Below, piece by piece: positions 8,416 through 17,228 of a stretch of DNA of 64,000 bases (positions are counted from its first letter, which is position 1; each line of letters starts with the position of its first letter). Both the position numbers and the translations under genes were made by a program. The notes under the pieces are model-generated. The model did no database searches and was not told where the DNA came from. It saw nothing but the letters and a program-made list of their open reading frames with translations. The DNA is taken from positions 361,283 to 425,282 of the forward strand of contig PLLP01000002.1 of assembly GCA_003141315.1 (NCBI GenBank), given 5' to 3'. The stretch is from Phycisphaerales bacterium (GTDB lineage Bacteria; Planctomycetota; Phycisphaerae; Sedimentisphaerales; Anaerobacaceae).

Positions 8416-9195
8416 ATGGCTATAACTTTGCGAAGCCCAAGAGAGATTGAGCTGATGCGTAAGGCGGGCAGGGTTGTGGCCGAGGTTCTTTCAAAATTAA
8501 AAGAGGCTGCAAAACCGTCAGTAAATACTGCCCAGCTCGATTTGCTTGCCAGGCAGGTGGCGGCTGATGCCGGTGCGGAAAATTTGTTTCTTGGTGTTAA
8601 GGCTTCCGCATCCCAGAGACCGTTTCCCGGTGCGATTTGTGCGTCGATTAATGAGCAGGTCGTTCACGGGATACCGTCTAATGAGGCCGTCCTGCGGGAA
8701 GGCGACATAATCAGTATCGATTATGGCGCAAAGCTCGCCGGCTATTGTGCGGATGCGGCGATAACGGTCGGCGTCGGCGAAGTATCCGAGGTTAATCGCA
8801 GGCTCATGGAAGTCACCAAAGGCGCATTGGATATTGCGATTGCCGGGGCAAGGCCGAATGTAAAGTGGAGCGCGATTGCGGGCAGGATGCAGCGGTTTGT
8901 AGAGTCGGCAGGTTTTTCGGTGGTAAGGGAGCTTGTCGGGCACGGTATAGGAAGGCAGATGCACGAAGAGCCTCAGGTGCCGAATTATGTAAGCCGCGAG
9001 CTTCTGGAAAATGACTTTACCCTCGCCGAAGGGTTCGTTTTTGCGGTTGAGCCGATGATAAATGTCGGAACAAGCGCTATTCGAACATTAAGAGACGGCT
9101 GGACAATCGTCACCAGGGATGGAAAATGTTCCGCTCATTTTGAGCATACGATAGTGATAACAAAGGGCGGCTGCGAGGTCCTGACTGCCGGATGA
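8416..9195 (+). CDS. map: Methionine aminopeptidase type I
   Basis: This enzyme removes the N-terminal methionine from nascent proteins. The five metal ligands of the pita-bread fold are visible: D in SIDYGAKLAGYCADAAIT (two Asp), H in GHGIGRQMHEEP, E in VEPM, and E in HFEHTIVI. The protein is 259 residues, without the N-terminal zinc finger of the longer type. It lies between adk and infA, as expected. Confidence 0.97.
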   Translation: MAITLRSPREIELMRKAGRVVAEVLSKLKEAAKPSVNTAQLDLLARQVAADAGAENLFLGVKASASQRPFPGAICASINEQVVHGIPSNEAVLREGDIISIDYGAKLAGYCADAAITVGVGEVSEVNRRLMEVTKGALDIAIAGARPNVKWSAIAGRMQRFVESAGFSVVRELVGHGIGRQMHEEPQVPNYVSRELLENDFTLAEGFVFAVEPMINVGTSAIRTLRDGWTIVTRDGKCSAHFEHTIVITKGGCEVLTAG

Positions 9196-9233
9196 GTAGA
9201 AAAAAACGCAGGAATTATTAACTGCGAGGCAAT

Positions 9234-9449
9234 ATGGCGAAAAAGGATGCGATAAGGTTGCAGGCCAAGGTGCTTGAAGCCCTGCCCAATGCGATGTTCA
9301 GGGTTCAGCTTGAGAATGGCCATCAGGTAATGGCCCATGTATCGGGCAAGATGAGGATGAATTTTATCCGCATCCTGCCGGGCGATACGGTTGTAGTGGA
9401 ATTGTCGCCTTATGATTTGAACAGGGGCAGAATAATTCTGAGAAGCTGA
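9234..9449 (+). CDS. infA: Translation initiation factor IF-1
   Basis: IF-1 is a small OB-fold protein (71 residues) that blocks the A site during initiation. [40 protein letters not shown] and [14 protein letters not shown] match the family closely. The position between map and rpmJ is canonical. No unusual insertions are seen. Confidence 0.97.
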   Translation: MAKKDAIRLQAKVLEALPNAMFRVQLENGHQVMAHVSGKMRMNFIRILPGDTVVVELSPYDLNRGRIILRS

Positions 9450-9488
9450 CAGTTGAATAAGTAAAATTAAAAAAGGTTGTAAATTGCG

Positions 9489-9602
9489 ATGAAAGTAAGA
9501 AGTTCAGTAAAACGTATATGTGAGAATTGCAGGATAGTCCGCCGCAAGGGCGTTGTGCATGTGATATGTTCTAATCCCAGGCACAAGCAGCGGCAGGGCT
9601 AA
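9489..9602 (+). CDS. rpmJ: 50S ribosomal protein L36
   Basis: This is a 37-residue protein starting [20 protein letters not shown]. It keeps the zinc ligands C11, C14, C27 and H32 (CENC, ICSNPRH), so it is the zinc-binding form. It ends KQRQG. The gene stands between infA and rpsM as in most bacteria. Confidence 0.96.
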   Translation: MKVRSSVKRICENCRIVRRKGVVHVICSNPRHKQRQG

Positions 9603-9639
9603 TGCGAATTTTTTGTTGGCACTGTAAAAAGGAGCTGAT

Positions 9640-10026
9640 ATGCCGCGTGTGGTAGGCGTTGATATCCCGGAGAAGAAGGCGATATGGGTTGCGCTGACGT
9701 ATGTCTACGGTATTGGCAGACATTCGTCGATGGAAATCCTCAAAGAGGCCAAGGTTGAGCCGTCGAGAAAGGCTAACAAGATTACCGAAGATGAGCTTAG
9801 CCGGATAACTCAGATTATTGACCGCAAATATCTTGTGGGCGGACAGCTTCGCAGGGATATTTCCCAGAATATCTCCAGGCTTAAGGAAATTAGCTGCTAC
9901 AGGGGAATGAGGCATAAGAAAAATCTGCCGGTAAGAGGCCAGAGGACCCGCACCAATGCAAGAACCAGAAAGGGTCCGCGAAGAACTGTTGCAGGAAAGA
10001 AGAGCGTTAAAGAAACCCGCGGCTAA
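9640..10026 (+). CDS. rpsM: 30S ribosomal protein S13
   Basis: S13 lies in the 30S head and contacts the P-site tRNA. MPRVVGVDIPEKKAIWVALTYVYGIG is the family start, and the end has CYRGMRHKKNLPVRGQRTRTNARTRKG. The 128-residue length is normal. AAGGAGCTG at 9629-9637 is a good ribosome-binding site. rpsK follows after 15 bases. Confidence 0.97.
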   Translation: MPRVVGVDIPEKKAIWVALTYVYGIGRHSSMEILKEAKVEPSRKANKITEDELSRITQIIDRKYLVGGQLRRDISQNISRLKEISCYRGMRHKKNLPVRGQRTRTNARTRKGPRRTVAGKKSVKETRG

Positions 10027-10041
10027 TAAGGAAGTCTTTTT

Positions 10042-10422
10042 ATGGCAAAAAATGTAAAACGAAAAATAAAACGAAATGTGGCAAAAGCGGTTGTGCATAT
10101 CAAGGCGACGTTTAACAATACCTTGCTTACGATTACCGACGCAAACGGCGACACAATCTGCACAAGCTCTGCCGGCTGTGTCGGGTTTAAGGGTTCTCGC
10201 AAGAGTACCCCGTTTGCCGCCCAGCAGGCCGCGATGCGATGCGCCAATAATGCTATGCGATACGGAGTAAGAGAAGTTGAAATAAAAGTCAAAGGTCCCG
10301 GCAGCGGTCGTGAATCGGCCATATCTGCGCTTCAGCAGGCCGGTCTGCGTATAGCATCTATAGAAGATATTACACCGGTGCCTCATAATGGTTGCCGGCC
10401 GCCGAAAAGAAGAAGAGTATAA
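10042..10422 (+). CDS. rpsK: 30S ribosomal protein S11
   Basis: S11 forms part of the platform near the mRNA exit. [38 protein letters not shown] and [16 protein letters not shown] are diagnostic, and it ends [18 protein letters not shown]. The protein is 126 residues. It lies within the rpsM-rpsK-rpsD-rpoA-rplQ alpha operon. Confidence 0.97.
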   Translation: MAKNVKRKIKRNVAKAVVHIKATFNNTLLTITDANGDTICTSSAGCVGFKGSRKSTPFAAQQAAMRCANNAMRYGVREVEIKVKGPGSGRESAISALQQAGLRIASIEDITPVPHNGCRPPKRRRV

Positions 10423-10447
10423 TTTTATTTGGAGTTAAATAAAAAGA

Positions 10448-11080
10448 ATGGGTCGTTATCTTGAATCATCGTGTAAATTGTGCCGCCGGGAAGGCATCAA
10501 GCTGATGCTCAAGGGTATCCGCTGCGAGACAGCTAAATGCCCCGTCGAAAAAAAGCAGAAAAACCTCGCTCCCGGTATGCACGGGTGGCGCAGAGGCAGG
10601 CCCAGCGAGTATGGTGTCCGTCTGCGTGAGACTCAGAAGGTAAAACGGTATTACGGCATTTTAGACAGGCAGTTTATGAGATATTTTCAGCTTGCTGAAA
10701 AATCGCATGGTAATACCGGCCAGATGCTTTTGCAGATTCTCGAGCGAAGGCTCGACAACGTCGTTTATAAGCTTAACTGGGCTCCTTCCCGCAAGGGTGC
10801 AAGGGAGCTGATTGTTCAGGGGCATATATGTGTTAACGGCAGGAAGGTTGACATCGGCAGTTTTTCTATTTCTGTTGGCGATAAGATTACCGTTAAAAAT
10901 TCTCCGAAAAGTTCCAAAAAAGTTAAACAACAGCTGGAAAGCAATCCCAATTTTACCGTTCAGAGCTGGCTTCAGCTTGACAGGGAAAAGCCGGAAGCGA
11001 CGATTGTTGCGCTGCCTGGCAGGGATGACATCCAGATTCCGATTGAAGAACAGCTGATTGTTGAGTTCTGTGCGAGGTAA
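10448..11080 (+). CDS. rpsD: 30S ribosomal protein S4
   Basis: S4 is a primary 16S rRNA assembly protein and often the translational regulator of the alpha operon. MGRYLESSCKLCRREGIKLMLKG has the CxxC pair, and a further Cys in AKCPVEKK suggests a zinc site. The S4 RNA-binding domain (RLDNVVYKLNWAPSRKGARELIVQGHICVNG) is at about residues 100-130. The protein is 210 residues. Autoregulation is likely by analogy, but I did not identify the RNA structure. Confidence 0.97.
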   Translation: MGRYLESSCKLCRREGIKLMLKGIRCETAKCPVEKKQKNLAPGMHGWRRGRPSEYGVRLRETQKVKRYYGILDRQFMRYFQLAEKSHGNTGQMLLQILERRLDNVVYKLNWAPSRKGARELIVQGHICVNGRKVDIGSFSISVGDKITVKNSPKSSKKVKQQLESNPNFTVQSWLQLDREKPEATIVALPGRDDIQIPIEEQLIVEFCAR

Positions 11081-11203
11081 AAAACGATTAAAAGCGATTT
11101 AAGACGGTAAAGCGGCTGATATGCGAAAGTTGCTGTCAGGGATGAACCATTGAGGGTTTCTTTTTTTGTGCTTTACTCGTAGCATCTGTTTCAGGAGGCA
11201 AAT

Positions 11204-12211
11204 ATGCGAGTTACATGGCGTGGTTTGGAATTGCCGACAAGTGTAATGCAGGATAAGACCGTTTCGAGCGATAAATATGGTCGTTTTTCCATTGAGCCGT
11301 TCGAGAGAGGTTTCGGCACGACCATTGGAAACAGCCTCAGACGCATTCTGCTTTCTTCCCTTGAGGGTAGTGCCGTCACCAACATAAAATTAAAAGGTGT
11401 AAATCACGAATTCAGTTCCATAAAAGGCGTGATGGAAGATGTCACAAATATTGTATTGAATGTAAAGAGCCTTGTAGTCCGCCTCAATGCCGACGGGCCG
11501 AAGACAATGAAGGTGTCAGCCAAAAAGGCCGGTGTTGTGACAGCGGCGGATATAGTCGCGGACCCCGCAATCGAAATTATCGATAAGAGTATCGTATTGG
11601 CAACGCTTACGGAAAATGTCGATTTCGAGATAGAAATGATAGTCGAGAACGGCAGGGGTTATGTGCCTGCCGCAGAGCGGGAGGCTTCTTCCGACAGGTT
11701 CGAGCAGGAGATAGGCAGAATTACGGTCGATGCCCCGTATTCGCCGGTTATAAGGGTGCGGTACTCGACAGAGGATACCCGTGTAGGCCAAAAAACGAAT
11801 TATGACCGCCTGATTATGGAAATATGGACCAACGGAACTATCACTCCTGAAATGGCCTTGGTTGAGGCAGCGAAAATTTTACGAAAGCATATCAACTCGT
11901 TTATCCAGTATTTCGAGATAGGCCAGGATGTTGTGGCAGAAGAGCTTCCGGAAGTCGAGGAGAAGAAGGAGCCGCTTCTTGATGAGGAGCTTGCCAAAAA
12001 ACTGGCGATGCCCATCGCAGAGCTTGAGCTGTCGGTAAGGGCGAGCAATTGCCTCGAATCCGTGAAAATCGAAACGGTTGGACAGCTTGCGAAAATGACA
12101 GAGGCCGATTTGCTCAAGGTCCGCAGTTTCGGCAAAACCAGTCTCAGGGAAGTCCAGAGAAAACTTGCCGATATTGGCCTGTCGCTTGGAATGACCGATG
12201 CGGGCAATTGA
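11204..12211 (+). CDS. rpoA: RNA polymerase alpha subunit
   Basis: The N-terminal domain dimerises and nucleates polymerase assembly: GRFSIEPFERGFGTTIGNSLRRILLSS is the signature. The C-terminal domain (after about residue 265) has LELSVRASNCLESVKIETVGQL and LLKVRSFGKTSLREVQRKL, which bind UP elements and activators. The protein is 335 residues, with a strong CAGGAGG ribosome-binding site at 11191-11197. The 123 bases between rpsD and rpoA hold no gene. Confidence 0.97.
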   Translation: MRVTWRGLELPTSVMQDKTVSSDKYGRFSIEPFERGFGTTIGNSLRRILLSSLEGSAVTNIKLKGVNHEFSSIKGVMEDVTNIVLNVKSLVVRLNADGPKTMKVSAKKAGVVTAADIVADPAIEIIDKSIVLATLTENVDFEIEMIVENGRGYVPAAEREASSDRFEQEIGRITVDAPYSPVIRVRYSTEDTRVGQKTNYDRLIMEIWTNGTITPEMALVEAAKILRKHINSFIQYFEIGQDVVAEELPEVEEKKEPLLDEELAKKLAMPIAELELSVRASNCLESVKIETVGQLAKMTEADLLKVRSFGKTSLREVQRKLADIGLSLGMTDAGN

Positions 12212-12259
12212 CAAGTTCACAAAAATGTTTGAATTAGAAGATTTTTTGAGGTTTAGAAA

Positions 12260-12817
12260 ATGCGGCACAGAGTAGCAGGACGACAGTTAAGCAGAGATAC
12301 CGAACACAGAAAGGCCTTGCGCCGGAATATGGCTGCCTCGCTTTTTGAAAGCGAGACAATTTCTACTACGATAGAAAAGGCGAAAGAGATAAAACCTTTT
12401 GCCGAGAAGCTCATAACACTGGCAAAGGCCGGTACACTGGCCGCAAGACGCAGGGCTATCGCAATTCTCGGCAACCGTTATATCGTTAAAGAAGAAGATG
12501 GAAAATTTGTCAAAAAAGGAACGGTAATCGGCAAACTCTTTAGCGACATCGGGCCGCGATACCTCGAAAGGGCCGGCGGATATTCCAGAATTATAAAACT
12601 TTCGAAAAGAAGGCTCGGCGACAACGGCCAGCTTGTCCTGCTCCAGCTTATTGGTAAAGAAGAAGCCTCGAAAAAGTCATCGAGGGCTGCGTCGAAGAAA
12701 AAGGCAGCGAAAGAGGCAGCTCATTCAAAATCGCGGCATGAGGCGAGCCCGAAGCACGCTGAAGCTCACGAAGGTAAGGCCGAAGCAGCGGTTGAAAAAG
12801 ACGCTGAGAAAAAATAA
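12260..12817 (+). CDS. rplQ: 50S ribosomal protein L17
   Basis: L17 has the start MRHRVAGRQLSRDTEHRKAL and the core ALRRNMAASLFESETISTTI. The core ends with about residue 130. The last 55 residues are a Lys/Ala/Glu/His-rich low-complexity tail not needed for the fold, making 185 residues against the usual 115-130. Such tails occur in several phyla. It closes the ribosomal cluster. Confidence 0.95.
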   Translation: MRHRVAGRQLSRDTEHRKALRRNMAASLFESETISTTIEKAKEIKPFAEKLITLAKAGTLAARRRAIAILGNRYIVKEEDGKFVKKGTVIGKLFSDIGPRYLERAGGYSRIIKLSKRRLGDNGQLVLLQLIGKEEASKKSSRAASKKKAAKEAAHSKSRHEASPKHAEAHEGKAEAAVEKDAEKK

Positions 12818-12840
12818 AAGGGGGCTGACAAGTTAGCCGA

Positions 12841-13257
12841 ATGGATGCGAACGACTGCATTTTCTGCAAAATTGTTTCAGGGCAGATACCGGCTGCTGTG
12901 GTTTTTCAGGATGAAGTGGTTTTTGCATTTCTCGATATCGGCCCGGTGAGTGATGGCCATACACTTGTTGTTCCCAAAGAGCATATCGATAAATTCGACC
13001 GGGCTTCTCCACAATTACTTGGCCAGGTTGCGTCCCGGCTCGCAAAGATTGCCGCCGCCATACAAAAAGCGACAGGCTGCGAAGGTTATAATATCCTGTG
13101 CAATAACGGCAGGGCGGCAGGGCAGGTGGTAAATCATCTCCATTTTCATATCATTCCGAGAAAAACAGGCGACGGCGTAATTGACCGCTGGCCCGCCTAT
13201 AAGTATCCTGCTGGTGCCGCCGAAAAAATCGCCGATAAAATCCGCAAATGTCTTTAA
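12841..13257 (+). CDS. HIT-family nucleotide hydrolase (HinT/PKCI-like)
   Basis: This is a histidine-triad protein. CIFCKIVSGQIPA near the N-terminus and the catalytic HLHFHII (residues near 100) fit the Hint branch, which hydrolyses adenosine phosphoramidates. The protein is 138 residues. It starts 23 bases after rplQ, so it may be co-transcribed with the ribosomal cluster. The substrate in this organism is unknown. A second HIT protein of a different branch lies at 60508. Confidence 0.92.
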   Translation: MDANDCIFCKIVSGQIPAAVVFQDEVVFAFLDIGPVSDGHTLVVPKEHIDKFDRASPQLLGQVASRLAKIAAAIQKATGCEGYNILCNNGRAAGQVVNHLHFHIIPRKTGDGVIDRWPAYKYPAGAAEKIADKIRKCL

Positions 13258-13299
13258 TTTTAGGTCTTGAAAGAATTTTTTTTTGTGGTATTGTATCTA

Positions 13300-13329
13300 T
13301 TGTTCCATGTGAACGTGAATCGCGATAAT
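13300..13329 (+). promoter_or_regulatory. Possible promoter for tRNA-fMet
   Basis: TTGTTC (13300-13305) and GATAAT (13324-13329) are separated by 18 bases, upstream of the tRNA at 13365. The match is weak and rests on pattern only. Confidence 0.25.
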
Positions 13330-13364
13330 AATGGTTTTAAATTTTGGACTTTGAGTTTTTTGAT

Positions 13365-13438
13365 CGCGGGGTAGAGCAGCCTGGTAGCTCGTCGGGCCCA
13401 TAACCCGGAGGTCGCAGGTTCGAATCCTGCCCCCGCTA
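13365..13438 (+). tRNA. Initiator tRNA-fMet (CAU)
   Basis: The cloverleaf folds fully. The 1-72 pair is mismatched (C1, U72), the D stem has A11-U24, and the anticodon stem has three G-C pairs (GGG/CCC), all initiator hallmarks. The anticodon CAU is at 13399-13401. Position 33 is C (13398), not the near-universal U: the loop reads CCCATAA. A73 is the discriminator. CCA is not encoded. No other tRNA-Met is in the window. Confidence 0.95.
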
Positions 13439-13447
13439 TTTTGTGTT

Positions 13448-13481
13448 TGCTGTCAGACATTCAGGTTTGGCAGCATTTTTT
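13448..13481 (+). terminator. Rho-independent terminator after tRNA-fMet
   Basis: TGCTGTC (13448-13454) pairs with GGCAGCA (13469-13475), with further weak pairs inside, and is followed directly by a run of six T. It lies ten bases after the tRNA end, as expected for a single-tRNA transcript. Confidence 0.75.
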
Positions 13482-13534
13482 ATTTTGGGCCGAAAATATT
13501 GCGGTAGCAAATCTGACGGGATAAACTTCAACTG

Positions 13535-13999
13535 ATGGTATTTATGAAGAATAATAAAAAATTGAAGATATTGTTCCTGTGTACCGGCAATTCCTGCCGC
13601 AGCCAGATGGCGGAAAGCTGGACACGACGGCTTAAGGGCGACTCCATCGAGGCTTATTCGGCAGGCACCGAGCCGCGAAAACTCGACCCTTACGCCGTGA
13701 AGGTGATGGCAGAAGCGGGCGTTGATATTTCGATGTACCATTCCAAAAAAATCGATGAAGTGAAAGACATATCGTTTGATTTTGTTGTCACGGTTTGCGA
13801 TAAGGCAGGCGAGAACTGCCCGCTCTTTCCGGGCAGCGCAAAGATTGTCCATTTCGGTTTCGATGACCCGCCGAAACTTGCCGCTGCCGCCAAGAATGAA
13901 GAAGAAGTATTAAACTGCTATCGTCGAGTAAGGGATGAAATTAAATCGTTCGCAGAGCAGCTGCCGCGGATTTTATATCGGCCGGATACGAACAGTTGA
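13535..13999 (+). CDS. Arsenate reductase / low-molecular-weight tyrosine phosphatase family protein
   Basis: The phosphate-binding loop CTGNSCRSQMAE (residues about 15-26) has the C-x5-R-S motif. VTVCDKAGENCP near residues 89-100 resembles the second and third cysteines of thioredoxin-coupled ArsC (pI258 type), followed by HFGFDDPP. The protein is 154 residues. An alternative start is ATG 13544. It converges on the phosphate regulon, which fits since arsenate enters through phosphate transporters. A role in arsenate reduction is likely, but no other ars genes are seen. Confidence 0.85.
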   Translation: MVFMKNNKKLKILFLCTGNSCRSQMAESWTRRLKGDSIEAYSAGTEPRKLDPYAVKVMAEAGVDISMYHSKKIDEVKDISFDFVVTVCDKAGENCPLFPGSAKIVHFGFDDPPKLAAAAKNEEEVLNCYRRVRDEIKSFAEQLPRILYRPDTNS

Positions 14000-14020
14000 A
14001 TTTGGATTCCACAAAAAACC

Positions 14021-14686
14021 TCAATTGTATATTTCCGTTTTGTGTCGCACTATCTGTCCGTCAATCATATAAATCACGTCCTCGGCGATATTTGTAGCGT
14101 GGTCGGCTATACGTTCGAGATGTCTCGAAGCCGACAGAAGGTGAACCAGCGACTCAATCTGGTTGGGGTTTTTACGAACCGCATCCTTAAACAGGTGGTA
14201 CATCTGCCGGTTAATGGCGTCAACCTCGTCATCCGCCGCACAAACCTGGCGTGCCATTTTGGTATTCAACTGAACTAATGCATCGAGACTTTTTTTGAGC
14301 ATATCCTGGGCTTTTTGAGCCATCGTCAGAAAATCAAAGAAGACGTTGACCTTCGGCACGGTTGCGATAAATGCCGCCCTTTCTGCGATGTTGACCGCAA
14401 GGTCGCCGATGCGTTCGAGGTCGGTGTTGATTTTCAGCACCGCAATTATAAATCGCAAATCGATTGCCACGGGCTGATGCAGCGCGAGTATTTTCAGGCA
14501 TTCCTCTTCTATTTCTACCTCGGCCTGGTCTATTTCGATATCGTTTTCAATCACCTGCCCGGCCAGGGCAGCATCTCTTTCTTCGAGGGAAACAGCGGCT
14601 TCCCGGACGGCGTTTTCAACTCTAGCGCCGAGCCGGAGTATTTTCTTCTTGAGATTTTCGATTTCCGTTTGTAAATGTTTTGGCAT
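14021..14686 (-). CDS. phoU: Phosphate-signalling accessory protein PhoU
   Basis: PhoU links the Pst transporter to the PhoR kinase and damps phosphate uptake. The 221-residue helical protein has two PhoU repeats, with EVEIEEECLKILALHQPVAIDLRFI and ERIGDLAVNIAERA in the first and SRHLERIADHATNIAEDVIYM in the second. The E/D-rich metal-binding motifs are intact. It is last in the pstSCAB-phoU run, 17 bases after pstB. Confidence 0.96.
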   Translation of the reverse strand: MPKHLQTEIENLKKKILRLGARVENAVREAAVSLEERDAALAGQVIENDIEIDQAEVEIEEECLKILALHQPVAIDLRFIIAVLKINTDLERIGDLAVNIAERAAFIATVPKVNVFFDFLTMAQKAQDMLKKSLDALVQLNTKMARQVCAADDEVDAINRQMYHLFKDAVRKNPNQIESLVHLLSASRHLERIADHATNIAEDVIYMIDGQIVRHKTEIYN

Positions 14687-14703
14687 TGCTCTTCCTTAGA
14701 ATT

Positions 14704-15579
14704 TTAACCGAATCTTCCTGTCACATAATCTTCGGTTCGTTTCTTGGCGGGGTTGCTGAAAATCTTCGAGGTCAAATCATATTCGACAAGCTCGCCGAGG
14801 CAGAAGAACGCCGTTCGCTGGCTTACCCTCGCCGCCTGCTGCATATTATGTGTCACTATTACAATTGTATAATCTTTCTGGAGCTGGTCTATCAAATCCT
14901 CGATTTTTCCGGTTGCTGTCGGGTCGAGCGCCGAGCAGGGCTCATCCATCAGCAGTATATTCGGTCGGGTCGCAAGGGCCCTTGCGATGCAGAGCCTCTG
15001 CTGCTGTCCGCCCGAGAGCGCAAACGCGCTATTTTTCAAATCATCTCTTACCTCATCCCACAAAGCAGCCGCCCTTAAGCTTTCCTCGACTATCCGCTGC
15101 AGTTCCGAATTATCCCGGATTCCCTGCAGGCGAGGCCCGTAAGCGACGTTGTCAAAAATGCTTTTCGGGAACGGGTTTGGCCTTTGAAAAACCATACCGG
15201 TCTGCTGGCGTAATCTAATAAGATTCGTATTCTTTTCATACACATTGTGGCCGTTGACAAACAATTTGCCTTCTGCCCGGCCGTGCGGTATCAGGTCGTT
15301 GATTCTGTTGATGCTTCTGATAAATGTGCTTTTACCGCAGCCGCTCGGCCCGATTATGGCTGTGACGGAACACGGGTAAATATCCATTGTTATATTTTTT
15401 ACCCCGACCTTTGACCCGTAATAAAAATTGAAATTCTCGGATTTCACGACGGCGATACTGTTCATATCGACTTTTCTTTTCGGCTGCAATTTTCCCTCGT
15501 CCAACCTGATAAACGGGCTGGCTCCGCCCTTGGCTTTGCCTGCCGGTTGTGTCTGCATATCATTTTCTTCTGTCGTCAT
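14704..15579 (-). CDS. pstB: Phosphate ABC transporter ATP-binding protein
   Basis: The ATPase of the high-affinity phosphate importer has Walker [17 protein letters not shown], the Q loop in [19 protein letters not shown], signature [16 protein letters not shown], Walker [13 protein letters not shown] and the switch His in [12 protein letters not shown]. It is 291 residues: about 38 residues of Lys/Gly-rich N-terminal extension precede the usual PstB start. A shorter start at the internal Met near residue 39 is possible. Confidence 0.96.
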   Translation of the reverse strand: MTTEENDMQTQPAGKAKGGASPFIRLDEGKLQPKRKVDMNSIAVVKSENFNFYYGSKVGVKNITMDIYPCSVTAIIGPSGCGKSTFIRSINRINDLIPHGRAEGKLFVNGHNVYEKNTNLIRLRQQTGMVFQRPNPFPKSIFDNVAYGPRLQGIRDNSELQRIVEESLRAAALWDEVRDDLKNSAFALSGGQQQRLCIARALATRPNILLMDEPCSALDPTATGKIEDLIDQLQKDYTIVIVTHNMQQAARVSQRTAFFCLGELVEYDLTSKIFSNPAKKRTEDYVTGRFG

Positions 15580-15602
15580 AAATGTAAATTCCCAAAAAAC
15601 AG

Positions 15603-17228
15603 TTAGTGTCCTCGCAGCTTCTTCGATATTTTCCAGCGAAGCAAAATCGCCGCGGTATTCAATATCAGCACCAGCAGTATAAGCGTGACAACCATACCGT
15701 ACTGCTGATGCGGCACCATCGCTGCAATCCTGTCACCGACAGCCATATCGTAGCTGCCGTAAGACAGTGTTCTTGTTGCGTCGAATAAAGATTTCGGTAT
15801 CGATGCGACGGCGGCAGTACCCGTAAATAATATCGGGGCGGTCTCGCCGGCGACTCTGCCCAGACTTAAAATAATCCCCGTAAGTATTCCCGGCATAGCC
15901 GCAGGAAGGGTCACTTTGATGAATGTTCTGAAGTGGCCTGCGCCGAGCGCCAAAGATGCCTCTTTGTATGTATGCGGCACCGCCCTTAGCGCCTCTTCGC
16001 TTGCCCGAATCATCAAAGGAAGCGTTAATACCGCGAGAGTTAAAGACGCCGCCAGTATATTGCCCTTCGATGGTGCGCCGAATAACGGCAGTAAATATAA
16101 AACAAAAAAAGCCAGCCCGAAAAGCCCGAATACTATGCTCGGCACCCCCGCAAGCGTGTTTATGCACATCCTGATTATCTTTACCGCAAGATTCTCTGTC
16201 GAGCATTCGACCAGATACGCAGCCGATATTACGCCGAGGGGTATAACAAAGATCATTGCGACTATTGTCAAAAGAAGCGTGCCGAGAATTTCCGGCCCCA
16301 CTCCGCCAAAATAGTGGCTGTTGATGCTGTCGTCTATAAAAAATTGCCAGTAAAAAGTCCGCCGAGGCTCCAGCATATTGGAAAGCTCTTTGTCGACGTA
16401 TCCGAAAAGCGGCTCAATCGCAGTCCCCTTGAATTCCTCCTGTCTCGAATATTTTTCCGCAACCAGAGGCTCTCCGGGTTTTCCCCCGACCCACCTTACC
16501 GGGTAAAGCAGCTGCTCCTTTAATTTTTCCGCCTGCTCCCATCTTGTTGCCCCGTACCTGGCCATTGCCAGAACGGGAACAGGCTCACCGGGTTTAGGCC
16601 CCAAAAGCTGCGTGACGATTTCTTCTATCTCCCCGAGCGATTGCGCATACCTGTCCCGTTTTTGGAAGTCGACATTTTCTATGGCCCTGCTAAACTTCTC
16701 CGCAATCGCAAACATCTCTTTCATACCAGAATTGGCTAAACGGTTATCCTGTTTGTATGAAAAAACAAATTTTATGTTTTCATTTATCAAGTTCCTGTCA
16801 TTGCTCTCGAATGCCTCGATAAGCTTATCACGAAGCTCCCTTGCAATACTGCGCAGGCTTTGATAATCTTCGCCTTCAATTCCCTTGTCTTTAAGCTGCT
16901 CTCCGAATTGACGGTTAATCTGTCGCACTTTTTCCGAAAGCGCAGCCGGGTCTATCCCGTTTTTGAAGGTTTCTATGCTATCGTAAATGAACTCCCTTGC
17001 TCTCCGGGTTCTTTCCTTTTCATTTTTAAGAGCGGCATCATCGCCCCTGTTAAAAATGTCAGCCTGCATTTTGCGAAATTCCACCGTCCCCTTAAAAAAT
17101 ACCGCCGACCCTCCTTTCAGCAGCATTGGTACAAGCACTATCAATAATGCCGCTGTCAAAAGCACAATGCTGAAGCCCGAAAGGCCCGTAAAAAACTTAT
17201 CCAAAGATGTCCTTAACGAAATTTTCAT
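15603..17228 (-). CDS. pstA: Phosphate ABC transporter permease PstA with large insert
   Basis: The C-terminal half is typical Pst[27 protein letters not shown], the EAA loop [26 protein letters not shown] and [14 protein letters not shown]. The protein is 541 residues where 280-300 is usual. After TM1 (about residues 17-37) an extra charged helical region spans about residues 52-290 before [10 protein letters not shown] returns to normal sequence. By topology it should lie outside the inner membrane. It overlaps pstC by four bases. The insert's function is unknown. Confidence 0.93.
   Translation of the reverse strand: MKISLRTSLDKFFTGLSGFSIVLLTAALLIVLVPMLLKGGSAVFFKGTVEFRKMQADIFNRGDDAALKNEKERTRRAREFIYDSIETFKNGIDPAALSEKVRQINRQFGEQLKDKGIEGEDYQSLRSIARELRDKLIEAFESNDRNLINENIKFVFSYKQDNRLANSGMKEMFAIAEKFSRAIENVDFQKRDRYAQSLGEIEEIVTQLLGPKPGEPVPVLAMARYGATRWEQAEKLKEQLLYPVRWVGGKPGEPLVAEKYSRQEEFKGTAIEPLFGYVDKELSNMLEPRRTFYWQFFIDDSINSHYFGGVGPEILGTLLLTIVAMIFVIPLGVISAAYLVECSTENLAVKIIRMCINTLAGVPSIVFGLFGLAFFVLYLLPLFGAPSKGNILAASLTLAVLTLPLMIRASEEALRAVPHTYKEASLALGAGHFRTFIKVTLPAAMPGILTGIILSLGRVAGETAPILFTGTAAVASIPKSLFDATRTLSYGSYDMAVGDRIAAMVPHQQYGMVVTLILLVLILNTAAILLRWKISKKLRGH

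Noticed and set aside
13260..13460. Minus-strand ORF with AGAGFEPATSGL-like sequence
   Set aside because: It is the antisense of the initiator tRNA region; such ORFs arise in many genomes from tRNA T-arms.
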